A DNA stretch of 64,000 bases from the NCBI GenBank assembly GCA_050084515.1, contig CM114274.1:2480001-2544000 (forward strand), read 5' to 3'. Within the stretch, counting starts at the first letter, position 1. Each line of letters begins with the position of its first letter. Position numbers and translations under genes: made by a program. The notes under the pieces were generated by a model. That model did no database searches. It saw only the letters and a program-made list of their open reading frames with translations, and was not told the origin of the DNA. Source of the DNA: Blasia pusilla. Taxonomy: Eukaryota > Marchantiophyta > Marchantiopsida > Blasiales. Below are positions 1 to 12,765 of this stretch, piece by piece.

Positions 1-467
1 CCTGATACTTGACTCCAGCGGGATTTTCTCCAGCTCGAGCCCGAGTGGGACCTGGCTTACCAATTGCTCCGAGCCCACCCCTGTTTGCATCGGCTTTTCT
101 TACTGCATTGGGATTGCCCTATCCGTAGCTACCTTCTGGTCCGTTGCCTGCTGATGATTCGCCGAGGAGATCTTAGAAATTAGCCCTTGTGGAGAAGCGC
201 TGTTCGATTGTTTGTGGAGAAGGGGAGGTTCTATTACAGGCGAAAATGAGAACCTTGGGTGTTGTCTCGGTATCGTAACAGGGGAAAATAATACTTGCTG
301 TCACGCCTATCGCGGGGCTGAACGAGCCCGGGTGGAACCCCGCACGTCCTTTGCATATTGATTCCCTTTAATTATGTGGAAAGCCTCACTGACGGCGACT
401 CGTTGACGTTCAAGGAAAGTGGTAGTGACTTGATTCTTCAACAAGATACGCAACATTACAAGAAAAT
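1..467. other. 5' flank of the LBD gene
   Basis: I see no gene, repeat or recognisable element here. It should hold the promoter and 5' leader of the LBD gene that starts at 468, but I could not pick a convincing TATA box or transcription start. Confidence 0.4.
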
Positions 468-1852
468 ATGCCGGGATCGGGGATGTCTCCGTGTGCAGCC
501 TGCAAATTATTGAGACGTCGATGTGCTAGAGATTGTGTTTTTGCTCCATACTTCCCCCCAGACGAGCCTCAAAAGTTTGCCAATGTACATAAAGTGTTTG
601 GAGCGAGCAATGTCAACAAGATGCTGCAGGTTCGTTACCCAGACCTTCTTCTCATGAGAACTGTTAGCAGCTGCCATTTGTTTCCTGCCACTTCTTGAAG
701 GAGAGCCATCGGTCTCTCCTCGTACATGTTGGGTACTTTGTTCTAGTTCTCGGCGGCTTCTCGAATTTCTGTTCTTGAACTGTGGGACTCACGTCGCTAT
801 TTTCTATTTCATGTTGGTACGGTGGTACATTGCATCTCCATGGACTGTCGCACTGATTTCGAGACTACATAAGTCTCTCAGAGTGACGCCGTATTTATGA
901 GTATGTTCAAGAATAGTTTTTCTTTCGTGGTTTCGCTGTTTCACCGAAGACTGCCCTCTCGCGTTGCGGTCTTCAGAAGTCGAACAATGCGCCGCACTGG
1001 TTCGTTGAACATTAGGTTCCTGCGGATCGAAAGACTGGATAATTATGCCCGATACCCGGGACTTCCCATCTTGATTGCTGCCTAGTCCAACTACCCTTCT
1101 CAATCTGTCGTCGGAGTGCGGCATCGAAATCCTTGCTTCCGGACATCAAACAGGACTTCGCTGCGCAACGCCCTGTTCGATGCAACTGCCAACGATGTGT
1201 AGTCCGAAGATCTTTTGTCACCCGATCTTTTTGGGAGTAACCGGCGATTTCTCTGAGAGCGCTTCCTGTCTTTCCTTGCAGTCGGCCCACCCGTTATTTC
1301 GGCTACCTAACCAAACAGGCCTTGTTGACTGACGCGCCGTTCTTCAATATAATCGAAGGGGTACAGTGTGCTAAACGCATTGTGTTAGCCAGAGACGTCC
1401 AATCTGGTGGCTTCACTCGATCTGCAATCTTGGCAGGCCGGGGATGTTAGGCAATCAGTTGACTTGCCAATCTTCTACCTTTAATATTCTTTCCAGTTGA
1501 TAACAGAGTTTGTGTTCCATGTTAACAGGACCTGCCAGTACATTCCCGAGGAGATGCGGTGAGTTCTATGGTATATGAGGCCGACGCTAGAGTCCGCGAT
1601 CCGGTGTACGGCTGCGTCGGCGCAATCTCCTCGCTTCAGCACCAAGTCGCTAATCTTCAAACGCAGTTGGCAGTTGCAAACGCTGAGATAGTCTGTATGC
1701 GAATGCACCAGCACGCGGTGTCGAACACGGTTCATCAAAGAGTGGGAAACTCGCCTCCGCTTCAACCGGCCTCACCAGAATTGAATCATCACATGAAACC
1801 CATGATGTCGGCAATGGATCCGCTGGAGCTCGGAGAACCCCTTTGGGCTTGA
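468..1852 (+). CDS. LOB-domain (LBD) class I transcription factor, two exons (468..629, 1529..1852)
   Basis: Plant-specific DNA-binding transcriptional regulator of the LATERAL ORGAN BOUNDARIES family, expected in the nucleus. Joining 468..629 to 1529..1852 gives 161 residues. Seen in the sequence: the zinc-binding C block CX2CX6CX3C (C9, C12, C19, C23); the GAS block from FANVHKVFGASN (residues 37-48) to the DPVYG motif (78-82); and a leucine-zipper-like coiled coil LX6LX3LX6I (L90, L97, L101, I108), which places it in class I. The intron (630..1528) starts GT, ends AG and interrupts the domain right after KMLQ, the usual LBD intron position. Reading phase is preserved exactly. Reading through the intron gives an early stop at 698. 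The C-terminal tail after the domain is short (about 45 residues, ending in LGEPLWA). Family assignment is firm; the subfamily member and target genes cannot be read from this sequence. Confidence 0.95.
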
Positions 1853-4800
1853 AGCTCCGTTATGTACCAGCTACTTCTACGGAGCTGTCGACATCCTTTG
1901 TGAGTATTTGAAGGGGTCGTCCACGACATGACATTTTTGGATTCTTACGCGGAATGGGACTTCCATTGAATTCGTCCTCCCCTGCTCCTCGCCCATATTG
2001 AAGTAGAGCATAACGTTAACAATAGGAGGGCAACTTTTTACTCGTGCTTGCGACCCGGTAGGCTAAGTAAGATAACCTGGGCTCAACCCTTCATCTTACT
2101 TAGCCATTCAGAGATCGCTCCATTCTTTTGTGACTGGTTGTGAAAAGAATCGCTCGAGCTGCTTGCATACGAATAGTCACCTTGGCAGTAGCACATCAAG
2201 GCATCCTAATCACTTTCGTTGGATCAAGGTACTGCGGAGCTTAGACTAGACACTAGAAGAGCCTTCAATCAGCGTTCTTTGAGAGCCAACTTCGGTGGAA
2301 AATCTATATTCGTAACCTGTTCCAGTTCTCAGTGAATATTTCCCCGCAACACTGCCGGCATCCTAGCATTTGCAAAGTAGATATTCTGAGGACCACTGCT
2401 GTATATACCACTTCTGTGGGATTGTAAATGGTCCCCATTGGGGCTTACTTTACTAATACGACCCATGGTTTTCGGTCCTTGTGATGCTACTTCAGCAAGT
2501 TGTGTGAATTCAAATTTTCATCCTGTTCGATTCAAAACCGTTTCAAAGAAAGTCTGTTCTGGTCACGAAATGTATGTGGTGATTAGTGTAAATCAGTTCC
2601 ATCTCCCTCTTTCTCTGCCTACTCTACCAGCGTTCCGTGGTTCCAACACTATGTTCCCGATGCTACAACAATTCAAACGTAGCGGCTTGACGCAATGTTA
2701 TGGGCTTCTCGGGAGATGAATTTTCTTCGTCCCGGACATTCGAGTCGGAACAAGTCTGCCCGGGCGGGCTGGGGACTTTACTTCGAAGTGACAGTCGCGT
2801 GTTGCATTGTAAGAAGTTGCGATGGCAGGGTCTTCGGTGCTCGGCTCGTCTTGCCGAGACGTGCTTCGGCTGCTTCGAAAGTCGAAAAGTTGCCCCTACC
2901 TTCTACCTGTGCGGTCATACAGTCGTCGACTGGAAATCCCGGATTGTGTGCGTGACGTTTTGCTAGTTGGACAGGGATAGTACGTAAAGCCAGAACCAGG
3001 CTTTCCGATGACATTATTTGTCCCAGAGGTTCGTCCAGTCCTGGCGTGACGAGATCCGGAACGTCTTTGGTGCAGAAGCTAGGATTGAGATAAACCGAAC
3101 CGAATTGGTCAGTCTCGGAGTTCAAACTCAATCGCATCGGATGAGATGTAAATTTAGCTCGGACAGCGTGAAAATGCTCAAATGCGGAACTCGTGACTAG
3201 GCCTTCCGCACGGAGATGGATCGAGAAAGTAGGGCTCTATCGGAGTCAGAGAGGTCACTCGGCTGGCATCGTAAAGTGCTAAATCTTGCGAAATCTTGCC
3301 ATATATGTCTTGAAATTGAAGGTGGGGTGGGCATACGATGCAGTCTGCCTTGGGGCCAGAGGTGCCATAGCCCTTCTTCCACCATTTACTGCCCATGTTA
3401 CCTCAATATTGCTACAGTCAGACGCGAATGATTGTCGTAAATACCTGCACACTACAACAGTTTCCAACAGTAGACTTGTTGACCGCTAAAGCACGGATGA
3501 GTTTCATTCCTCCATGTGCGCTCACCAGAAATGTCCTGCACGGGACCCCACATTCACATGAGATGACAAACCATCAAGTGGAGGTGATCTCTTTCCTGCA
3601 TCAGCCCAGATAAGGAAATATCAAGTGCAACACGATGAGTGCTACACTACATGTATCTGAAGTTCTGAACCTCGGTCCGGCCTGGCCTCACTGCCTGCCA
3701 AGCCCAGCCCATCAAGCTAAGTGGGTTTCTCACATGTGGTTTCTGCCGATTCTGCTAATTGCTGTCAGTGCGCTACACAGTGACGTAGTACCCCCTCCTC
3801 GTCTTCCCTGCCGCTTCTGTCCAAGTGCCTGCCCCGGCTGAAACGTGTGTGGCTTTGACTTTCGTATCTCGCACTTGGAAGACTTAGAGATGGTGGTGTG
3901 TCATCAGCTTACAGTGCTCATGAGACCCTCTCAACGTGAAAGAAGATAAACTCAACCACCACATGGTAAAGCGAGAGAAACCCCACAGGAAGATGACCAT
4001 GACCTGAGGAGTCGGTTCCGTCAGTAAGTCATGACTCAGTCCAAAGCGTCCCCAGAAACAAACAAATGGGGGAGGTGGCACCTCTAGCTTTGGACAATGC
4101 AGGAGGTGCACTAGATGCCCGTGGCGGATGAATTGAAATCGCCACGTCCGTCGAACTTTGAACCATGCAGGATCGTGGGGATCGCAATGAAATTCATTAT
4201 CCCAGGGATGAACTGACATGCGAACTTTGTGCACCGAGGGGCGGCCATGGCGGTCTTTGCCCTTCCTTCCCTACTGCATTTACAGTGAAAGGTTGGGACA
4301 CAAGGAAAACCTCGGTCAGATAGTTGGTGACCAAAATAGCCGTGTGAATCACTGACTTATCCAATCTGCTGTCTGACCGTCTAGAGCCACCGGTGGTTCT
4401 GGTGGCGAGCGGTGGTAGAGGTATCCGATATCCCGCCCTCCATCGTAGAGGTCTATGTATATGCAGAAAAGAAAAGAGAAAAGATTGTCAGGGTGGACCA
4501 TGTCGCCGTTCGTCGAGTTCATCTCCAACAATGATAAGAAGGCCACGGGTATGATCATAGAATATTTCGATCATGGCGCTTCTGCCGTCTTTCCTTTCTT
4601 GCGGTTAGCAGTACACCCAAGGACGTACGCTGACCTTGCGCCGGGCGTCATCTATGGAATCGCCCACACACGAAAGGTGATAGATTGCCGGTCACATGCG
4701 GAATACTCTCGCGAACTCTCTGGAGATTTGGCTTCCTCCCGGATCACGACCGGTAGAATCGACCTTGAGGGGCGACAAGGGCTCAAGATTGGATCACGAC

Positions 4801-6590
4801 CGGGAGAACGAACAAAACTATCCAACGGAATGTGGGACCAAGATAACGATTACGCTAATGTGGTGCGGTAATGGATGGGATTAGCGGAGTTTCATAACTG
4901 TAGGGTGTGGCGCATAAAGGTGAGATCTCAGCTCATCATGATGAACAGTTTAGGAGATTCACCGTAATCCTTCTTCGGTATTATTAATTAACAGCCTACA
5001 GACCCAGAGGGGTCCGGATCACACCATATAATACCATACCTCTCTTACACCATCGAGCATACAAAGTACATCAACGCGGCTCCAGATTGGACCGAATGTT
5101 GCCTGCGATCTAAGCCGCTCTGCAGGCACTTAGCAGACTTCGAAAAGTATCCTTCGGGCATGTGATGTTAGATGTTATTGTGGTCCTCTGTGCTCGCTGG
5201 AGGGAAAAAGACAAAAAAGAAGAAGAGTACGCTGTCTATCTCCGAACGATAATTATGATGGAGGGGTTAAAGCCTTAAACAAACAACCTCATTTCATGAT
5301 CTAACAATCTCTAACCAATTCCCCTGACCAAGCTATTCTCCCAGCTAGCGACCACAGGCCTGCCCAAATCCACTTGAAGAATCCGCACACAACATCATGG
5401 TCGATGATCGCAAGGACTACTCCCAATGATAGCTTCGCAGATCAACCTCCCCTTGTTCCCCAAAAGACCCCCATATCCGCAAACTCAGCAGCAGCATACA
5501 CCAACTGTAATTTATAGCCCACCAAAAAAGTGGAAAAGCGCCCTCATTACCGCCTGGGCGCAGACGCCAAATGGGTAAAGACAGTCCGGGGGTGGGGGGG
5601 GAGGCACTCTAGACCGCTATGAAGCTTTCTGGCGAAGAAAAGGTGCATGGGGTTTTTCATGGTTCCGCTACCGCTGCGAAATTTCACCGCTTCCACGGCA
5701 ATCGGTGTCGTGCTAGGCTGCTCCGAACGGACGCGTTTTAGAAATGGCAGCTGCACGACCGGGAAAGGAGGAGAACACTTGAGAGATCGACTATTTCCAA
5801 GATTGGACTTCTCATGTTTCTCACATGGGCTAGTAGGATTTTCAAACGGTACGACGTCACCTCTCATTATATTTAGACGACCTTCAAATTCCCAAAATCG
5901 AGTTAAAAAAATCATGATAAGATCAAGTTTGTTCAATGCGGTGCATGAACAATCCCCGTGAATCACACACTCATATTAGTTATCATGGCACAAGGAATCA
6001 CTCTACTGAGAAAGACATCCTAACTTGGATTGAAGCCACTTCTACACCGACTCAAAATCGCTATAAATAAGTCGCACGAAATCACATCGGAAAGAAATTC
6101 GGTTCTCAAGTCCAATCTAAAAGTGGCATACAAGTGCATGTGCAACCACATCCACGCTCTTATATAGAGTAATTTCCATATTATTAAACAGGTGTGGTGG
6201 CCCCATTGATTAAGAACTTTGTATATGCACTAAACTCGGAGATGGAGGTAACAATAAAATCTTTCGATTTTCACTTTACTATAGGTGATGGACGTAGAAA
6301 GAATCCAAGACAGATTTATGTAGAATGAAAGCTAAGAAGCATGTAGTGCTCGTCATGAAAATATTTAATGGATTGTATTAAAGTTGAATGTGATGATGGT
6401 AATTCATTTAATTTAGATTGTGATGACCGTTCGTTTTTTGTGTTTGCTCTTTGAAATGAGTCAAAAGTGATCGGAAATTAGTTTAGGTTGGTACAATTAC
6501 ACCGGAGAAAGCAAAAGATTGACAAAGACATAGGATGATATTCACCGGTACCCACCCTATAAAATTTCGAATGGTAGTATAAAGTCAAAA
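1853..6590. other. Downstream of the LBD gene; no recognisable gene
   Basis: This 4.7-kb stretch has ordinary base composition and scattered open frames on both strands (the longest are about 140 codons, near 4455-4871 plus and 5547-5966 minus). None resembles a known family, and overlapping frames on both strands argue against coding. The start will include the LBD 3' UTR. A perfect 13-bp hairpin lies at 2061-2105. Confidence 0.5.
2061..2105. repeat. Perfect 13-bp inverted repeat with 19-nt loop
   Basis: GGCTAAGTAAGAT at 2061-2073 is repeated as its exact reverse complement at 2093-2105. It lies 209 bp beyond the LBD stop codon, so it may fold in the 3' UTR if transcription reaches that far. 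The stem is too short for a canonical plant microRNA precursor. Confidence 0.6.
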
Positions 6591-6620
6591 TTCAAAAGGA
6601 GGGTGGATGTTCATGGTCAA

Positions 6621-6641
6621 GGGTGGGGGGTGAAGGGAGGG
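6621..6641 (+). other. G-quadruplex-capable G-run
   Basis: Runs of at least three G are separated by 1-4 bases (GGGTGGGGGGTGAAGGGAGGG). The wider 6600-6730 stretch is purine- and G-rich on the plus strand, in otherwise AT-rich DNA. Confidence 0.5.
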
Positions 6642-9040
6642 TAGGCGAGGGAGGTGTAGAGAGGGTGTGGGGAGAGCGGGAGGCGAGTGTGCCACAGGTT
6701 GGGGCCTAGAAGGGGAAGGAGAGGTTAGGGTGGTTCTACTTGAAGAAAGGTTTGTTGGAAATGGAGATGAGTGAAGCGATTAGGATAGTTAAAATATGGA
6801 TACCGATAGTGCAAAAATATGTGTGAAGGTCCATCCTAATGTTCAACACAATCTTAAAAATAGGTCATTTGTGGGAAATTGAAAGAGAAGGGAAGTGAAG
6901 TAATTGAGTGAAGTGGAGGAGACGACACCATTCCATCCACATTCACAAGAGACAAGAAATTGTGTTTTTTTTGGTGTCCAATGTAGACAAGGTTGCGGAT
7001 GAGAAATGAAATGAAAAATGTAACGAATGTAGAGGAGTAGTTGGGCTGACTAGACCGAGTAGTAGCATCGAAAGGAGGCAAGCCAATTTGAGGGATTGTT
7101 TCAACCTCCAAGGAATAGAAGTTTCAAATAATATGTTGGAAATATCTTTAAATAATTGTGGCATATTATTCAACATAGTATAACAAGTAGTGTTGGAAAC
7201 AATGAAGGTGAAGGGTTACTCAAGTCTAAGTAATAACTTATTGTGCGTGACTCTAATAACAAAGAAGAGGGGCTAGAAAATCTACACCGAGGCACCACAA
7301 TCATCATGAATGGTTGGACCCAAGGTTGCACGGATATGTCTAGACAAGTTTGGACATGCCCAACGGTCCTCAGTCCGGATTTTTTTGGTACCCGGTCACG
7401 TGCGTAGGCTTGGGACACAAGAATGGATGATGGCATGGATTGAATAGGTGTGCACGCTACGAGCCCTTGCTAGGGTTGCATTGAGCCCGTGGGTGGTCCA
7501 CACAAGGCATGGGGGCCTATCGCAAGCCAATACGGGCTAGATAATGGATGGCAAGAATTGGTGACGGGTTGATGGATTGGGTACGAAATGGCTGAGCCTA
7601 GGTCTACAGTACGGTAAAGGAGAGCCTGAGTGCGGGCCGTGGGAATCTTGACATGTACAAAGATAAGTCTGCACACAAGAACTTTGTCCGTATGCAACCT
7701 TAGTTGGACCAATATGGGGGGGCTTGCACACACATATCTGCAAACACAAACTTTGTCTGTGTGTAACCTTGGTTGGACCAATATAAGGAGCGAGTCCTAG
7801 GTGAACATTAAGATATCTTGTCCACAAGGAAAGGTAATGATTGATTCACTACACACAAATCACAATTTGTGGATAGAAGGTGAAGAATTTTTTATTGTGG
7901 TTTTGCCAACAAGTATTCTTCTCAGAGAGTGTGCTAGTCACAAACCAATGGTGGGGCATCTGTATTTCCATATATTCGAGATAATGAAAGAGATATACTC
8001 TTTTCCTATAACTCCATAATTGCTTCATTGTTAAAAGTGCAAGATCCATAACAGGCATAGGAAAATTTGAGCAACGAGGATGCAAGGGATTTGGTGTATA
8101 TCTATAAAAATTTGAGGTTGGGAGAGAAGGTGTTTTGAGGCAATCAAGACAAACCCACATGAGATGGGAGATACTTCTCCAAAAGGCACAGACATCAATA
8201 TGCTAAAAGGGTTGTAGAAGATGGTGGTGATTCCAACTTGTAGGCAATAAACCTAGATGGAGAGAACTTCAATTTGCAAGATGATCGATGACCTATATGA
8301 TGTAGATATGAAAAATGGAAACTAGGGCACAAATGGGAGGTTGCATCCTCATGTAGGCAATACAAAAATTTTGTAGGAATATGTGTTGTCCTACGCTGAG
8401 TCCCTCCGAGAGAGAATAAGATGATTATATAATGAAAATTTGGATTTAAGACTACGAAAAAGAGCAAAAATTGAGGATTATAGAAAAAAGAATGAATCTA
8501 TCACATCCACTCCCTATGACCCTCATATCGTTGCACCAACATACATAAAAAATTATTCCACTAAGCCAAGTCAACCACCAAGGGAGTTTCCTCTAAGATG
8601 TTTGTGTGTTGAAACAATGGATGAGCCGCGTGACGACGAGGTTCTTATATGTAGTGTTCCAAACCCACAACCTATCAATGTTGAAAAACATGGTTCACAA
8701 TTTTTCTCTAATGATGAATAGGAAAAAAATTGAAATCTGACTTAGAACTCTTCAACTCTTGGGTCACCCAAATATCGCCTATATCTAAACCCACTAGACC
8801 CAACCATATACCTTGATTGATCGGTGAAGCGGGTGATATGGATTACTGAATAGGTTTCGTCATGTGTATGGTTTTTTTCAACTTCTACTCCAATGAGGAT
8901 TAAGAGAGAATATACTTCTGAATGCGCATAAGTAAAGCAAGGCAATATTATGCGCATAAGTAAAGCAAGGCATAATTCAGATAACTCTCTACTTGATTGC
9001 CTACTCTAGGAATGTATTAGAATACTATATTTATCAAAGT
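6642..9040. other. Non-coding or unrecognised sequence
   Basis: No known protein family is seen. Near 7660-7790 a motif (roughly AACTTTGTCYGTRTGYAACC...TTGGACCAATAT) occurs twice about 70 bp apart. A 93-codon frame at 8440-8721 (plus) is lysine- and proline-rich and has no recognisable motif; I leave it uncalled. Confidence 0.4.
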
Positions 9041-9676
9041 TTTGGAGAAAGGTCAAAAGCAACATAGTGGAAACCAAATTTAAGTTAAAGTTAATGGACA
9101 AGTTGAATTTGAACTCATACTGATTTTTTTTCAAGATCGAAATCTCCACCTAACTTCTCAGTAAAATAACTTATCACACCTGCTTGAATTGACTTTGGGA
9201 ATTTTGGAACTTGGGCATGGGAATCTAACCTCAAACTTTGTACGAAAATATAAGATAAGAAAATAGATATTTCCACTAAGTTTAAGCTCCAAATAGATGT
9301 TTCAATGGAAGTGAAAATTTCTCAAACTCATGTTTCAAAAAAATGTCTTTGAAAAATGTCAAATCACATGTGCTCTAAATGACCTTGAGAATTTTAGACT
9401 TTGAGGTGTAGATTCATCTTCCTTGAAAGTTTTTATAAAGGTATGAAAAAAATCCAATGGACTATTCAACCAAATGTCAACTCGAATGGATGATTTTTCT
9501 TCATATGAAAATCTCTACCTCATTTTGCACTATGGGGTGTTATTACTCGAGCTTAAAATAATAAAATGACCTCCAAAATTTTGGATTTTAGGTTGTAGAG
9601 TTACTCACCTTGAAACTTTTTGTAATAGTGAGATAGATTGCAATGAACTATTCTACCAAGTTCCAACTCAAATGCA

Positions 9677-9678
<2 letters not shown>
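9040..9678. repeat. Satellite B array (~175-bp unit), left part
   Basis: Degenerate tandem copies recognisable by phrases such as 'aaatgacctt..gattttgg', 'gttgtagggt..ttttccttgaaac', 'accaagtttcaactcaaat' and 'aaaatttctacctcattttt'. About three copies lie here. The same units resume at 13,085, so this is the left half of an array opened by the LINE in between. Confidence 0.7.

Positions 9679-9760
<82 letters not shown>
9679..9760 (+). repeat. (TC)41 microsatellite
   Basis: Uninterrupted TC dinucleotide tract of 82 bp, directly next to the 5'-truncated end of the LINE that starts at about 9764. Confidence 0.97.
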
Positions 9761-9763
<3 letters not shown>

Positions 9764-9764
<1 letters not shown>

Positions 9765-10605
9765 CAACCGAGGGCACTGAATGATAGGCATGAGGCGGGT
9801 TTCTCGGCTTGGACTAGGATCAACTTCAAGGAGAATGAAAGCTCTGTTATGGACTACATAGCTGTGGATAAGGAACTCTACACACGTAGTGGGAAGATCA
9901 CACTGGATGCAACAAACATTGGAAGATAAGATCACTCATTGGTTTGGACAGATTTGCAGCTAAGGCTAAAATGCTCGACCAAACCAATGAAGAGAGTGAT
10001 CAAGAAATGGAGGATAGAGGACTTCCAAGTTAAAGGGAACAAGAAGGTGTACATTGGCAAGCTGGAAGAAAATCTCTTGGCATTTGACACTTTCATTGAA
10101 TCTACCATCAAGACCTTTGGATTTACAAGAACAGCTGTGGACATGGTGTGGGCATGGTGGGAACATGGAGTGACAGATGCCGCCGAGATTGCTCTTGGCA
10201 GGAAATTGATAATATGCGGCAAAGCCATCAAATGGTGGTCCTTGGAACTCAAGGCAGCCATTGCCAAACGAAGGAATGCGTATGTAATAAGTGCCAAAGC
10301 CAAGGATGATGCATCCTTGTGGGCAAAATATGTGGCCCTACATAAGGAAACCCGTCTTCTCGTGCGCATGCTCAAGAAGAAATTGAACCAAGCGACATAC
10401 TCATCCATCAATGAGAATTTCAGTGAGAATTAGAAAAAGTTCTCGATGGAAGTGCAGAAATTGAGCAAGGCCAGGGACAAAAATGACGTAAAGGCCCTAA
10501 AGAGAAAAGCCGGTGGAATGATGACCATGGCTAAACAGATCCGACAAGTGTTGGAAGACCATTACAAGGAGTTAGGCATGAAGCCCGCTCAGACTTTTTC
10601 ATGAA
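9764..10605 (+). pseudogene. LINE endonuclease C-terminus and EN-RT linker, degraded
   Basis: Frames at 9672-9929 and 9939-10,433 give the endonuclease tail (MDYIAVDKELYTR, then DHSLVW with the preceding Ser codon lost to a stop) and the lysine-rich linker (KRVIKKWRIEDFQ ... KKKLNQATYSSINENFSEN). Stops at about 9927 and 10,431 break it. It matches the copy at 60.2-61.0 kb residue by residue over long stretches. Confidence 0.85.
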
Positions 10606-10639
10606 TTCCCTATTTGAAGAAATGGAGGATAGGCATTCG

Positions 10640-11657
10640 TGTCGTGCGCCTACTCTCCTTGAACGGTAATCTTGTTGTTGTGGAAGCGTGCGTTCAATAG
10701 GTCACGCTCTCAACGCTGATCTACATCCAAACACCCTCTCTGGTTAGTCGGGTCTTGGATCAATCAGTGGGCTAACTTTCCGAGTTTCCGTCTCGGTCTC
10801 TCATCAAGTTCAATCTTCCCTGTTTCGCGGTTTACAACACTGACAAGTCTCAAAAGACTTGGGATAGACTTTCTGGTCGGTTCAAGAACCTCAAACGGTG
10901 TTTCTTGCATGGCGGTTCCAATTTTCTGATGGACATCCAATGAGTCCCTAACCGAGACTTGCATGAAGTGAATCTCGGGTTGGAATCCAAGTGTGGCGTA
11001 CAAAGTCCACTCCCTTGGATTAGGTTTGGGTTTTGAGTTCCAACGCCAAACTCCTGTTCCATCCCGTGCCTCTTAAACGCCGCTTGGTGCTCAAAGTGGG
11101 GATTCATGTTACAAGACATCTTGGAGAGACTCCTCCTTTAGTATTACTTCTGGGGATCTCCGGGTTTCCCTACATTTAGGGAAAAACACCCGGGCCTCTC
11201 CAATTGGCCCTCAACCCGATTGCTCTCACAATTGTTTTTGGCCAATATCTCAGTCTGTACTTATGCGTTTGCTGAGATCTTTGGTGCGTTGAAAGAGTCT
11301 CAAGATAAGATTTCCAACACGCCCTTTTTTTTGTCTCAAACACATCTTGAAGCTAAACGTTATGGTCCAAAACACAATCCAATTCCCCAAACACTAGTTG
11401 TGTTCCAAAACTGGTTCTCACCTCTTTGGCAACCAACCTTCCAAGACTCAACTCATCTCAATTCTTGGCTCGTTTTTGGTCTAGGTTTCTTGGTCGCAAC
11501 CACTAATGCATGAAACACACAACTCTATTCTGCATTTCGTCTCTTGGACTCTTCCAAACGCCTCTCCAAAGCGCGAACATCGCAGTGTGAGTCCAATTGA
11601 GTTCTGATGTTCCGCTTGGTGCCTATTTGATGTTGTTTGGTTATGAGGGTCGCAAAA
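10640..11657 (+). mobile_element. Solo LTR, 1018 bp, with 5-bp target duplication (family 'LTR-1k')
   Basis: The element starts TGTCGTGCGCC. It ends ...GGGTCGCAAAA, where sister copies end ...GGGTCGTTACA or ...GGGTCGTGACA, so the canonical TG...CA ends are eroded on one side. The flanks are attcg (10,635-10,639) and atccg (11,658-11,662), a 5-bp duplication with one change. Removing the element restores the LINE sequence 'ggcatccgggtgggcaa' found uninterrupted at 61,795. It has no internal coding. Sister copies lie at 51.9, 53.8 and 53.6/54.8 kb. Confidence 0.85.
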
Positions 11658-11662
11658 ATCCG

Positions 11663-12765
11663 GGTGGGCAATAGCTCTCTTGTTTCCCTCATGTTTTCTG
11701 ATGACTTTGATGGCCTAGAGGAAACAGGGGAGAAACTCCAAGAGATGATGTCCGTGTTCAAAATCTGGTGTGACATATAGGGCATGGAGGAAAATGTACT
11801 GAAGTGCGGTGTGATGATTTTCAATGCCAAGGAGGAGAACCAAGACCAAAAGTGGTACTGGAGCAAACAAGAGATCCCCCATGTGGCCACATACACCTAT
11901 CTGGGCATAGAATACTTGGAAGATTGCATGTGGGATGCACACATTAAGAAGATTACTTAAGAAAGTGAACGGTTTGTCCAAATTTCTACACTGCCTGGAC
12001 ATCACATCAGAAATAAAGTGCTCTATCATTTTGCATACCATTTTCCCCTAGCTGAAATATGGGGCAACAGTGTGGGATGCCAACACCAAACAAAGGGACA
12101 TGCTTGAAGCTGTGCAGCTGAAGGCATTTCGGGGTATGATATCAACGTCCTCAAGAAAAGCCCGAGTTGGTGTGAGATCAAAACTAGGTGTGGAACCCTT
12201 GGAGGATAGACATGACATCACCAAGTTAAAATGGTGGAGGCAGCTGGAGAAAATGGACTCCCATCGGTATCCTAAAGAGGTGATGGGGAAAACCTGGACC
12301 CAAAAGTGACCCGTAAAGCAGGCCAAATCTCGGACAAAAAAGGTTCAAGAGATTGTGCAAGCATCCAAGCTCCCAGCAGGGCTTGAACTGTGGGAGCAAG
12401 ATGAGAAAGCATTCGTGGATACCATAACCAAAACATTGGGCAAACGCTCACAACAGAACAGCACGGAGGAAGCCATGAAAATGTCGGACCTCTCTCTTTT
12501 GATCGTATATCTTGAGAAGGCAGAATTGAAGAACTATTTGTGGGGAACCCCTAGATTGGGAACCCGGCTCAAGTTCAAGTTCAAGACGGGGGCAATCCCC
12601 TTGAACCATAAGAAAAGCAGGATGGGAACACAACTAAAATCTTGCGCCTTGTGTAACCATGGGGATGAAACCTCTAGTCATTATTTGGTCTCCTGCGCAA
12701 AATTCACAACACACAGAGCAAGAGCATATGTTGATATTGCTAAGCTGGTAACACCATAATTGTTC
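11663..12765 (+). pseudogene. LINE reverse transcriptase C-terminal half, degraded
   Basis: Several frames together give the region after the catalytic FADD box (here mutated) through KIWCDI*GMEENVLK, TYLGIEYLEDCMWDAH, YGATVWDANTKQRD and LGVEPLEDRHDI to the cysteine/histidine segment CALCNHGDETSSHYLVSCAKF near 12,640-12,705. There are multiple frameshifts and stops. It is dead relative to the fuller copy at 61.8-62.7 kb. Confidence 0.85.

Noticed and set aside
804-1332. Frames of 60-106 codons between the LBD exons
   Set aside because: They lie inside the LBD intron, overlap each other on both strands and match no family.
4455-5966. 138- and 139-codon frames downstream of the LBD gene
   Set aside because: No recognisable motif, overlapping frames on the other strand, and no plausible splice or start context.
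9648-9935. Long frames of alternating Ser-Leu or Arg-Glu on both strands
   Set aside because: They are direct translations of the (TC)41 tract and its neighbours, not genes. The same holds at 49,199-49,520.
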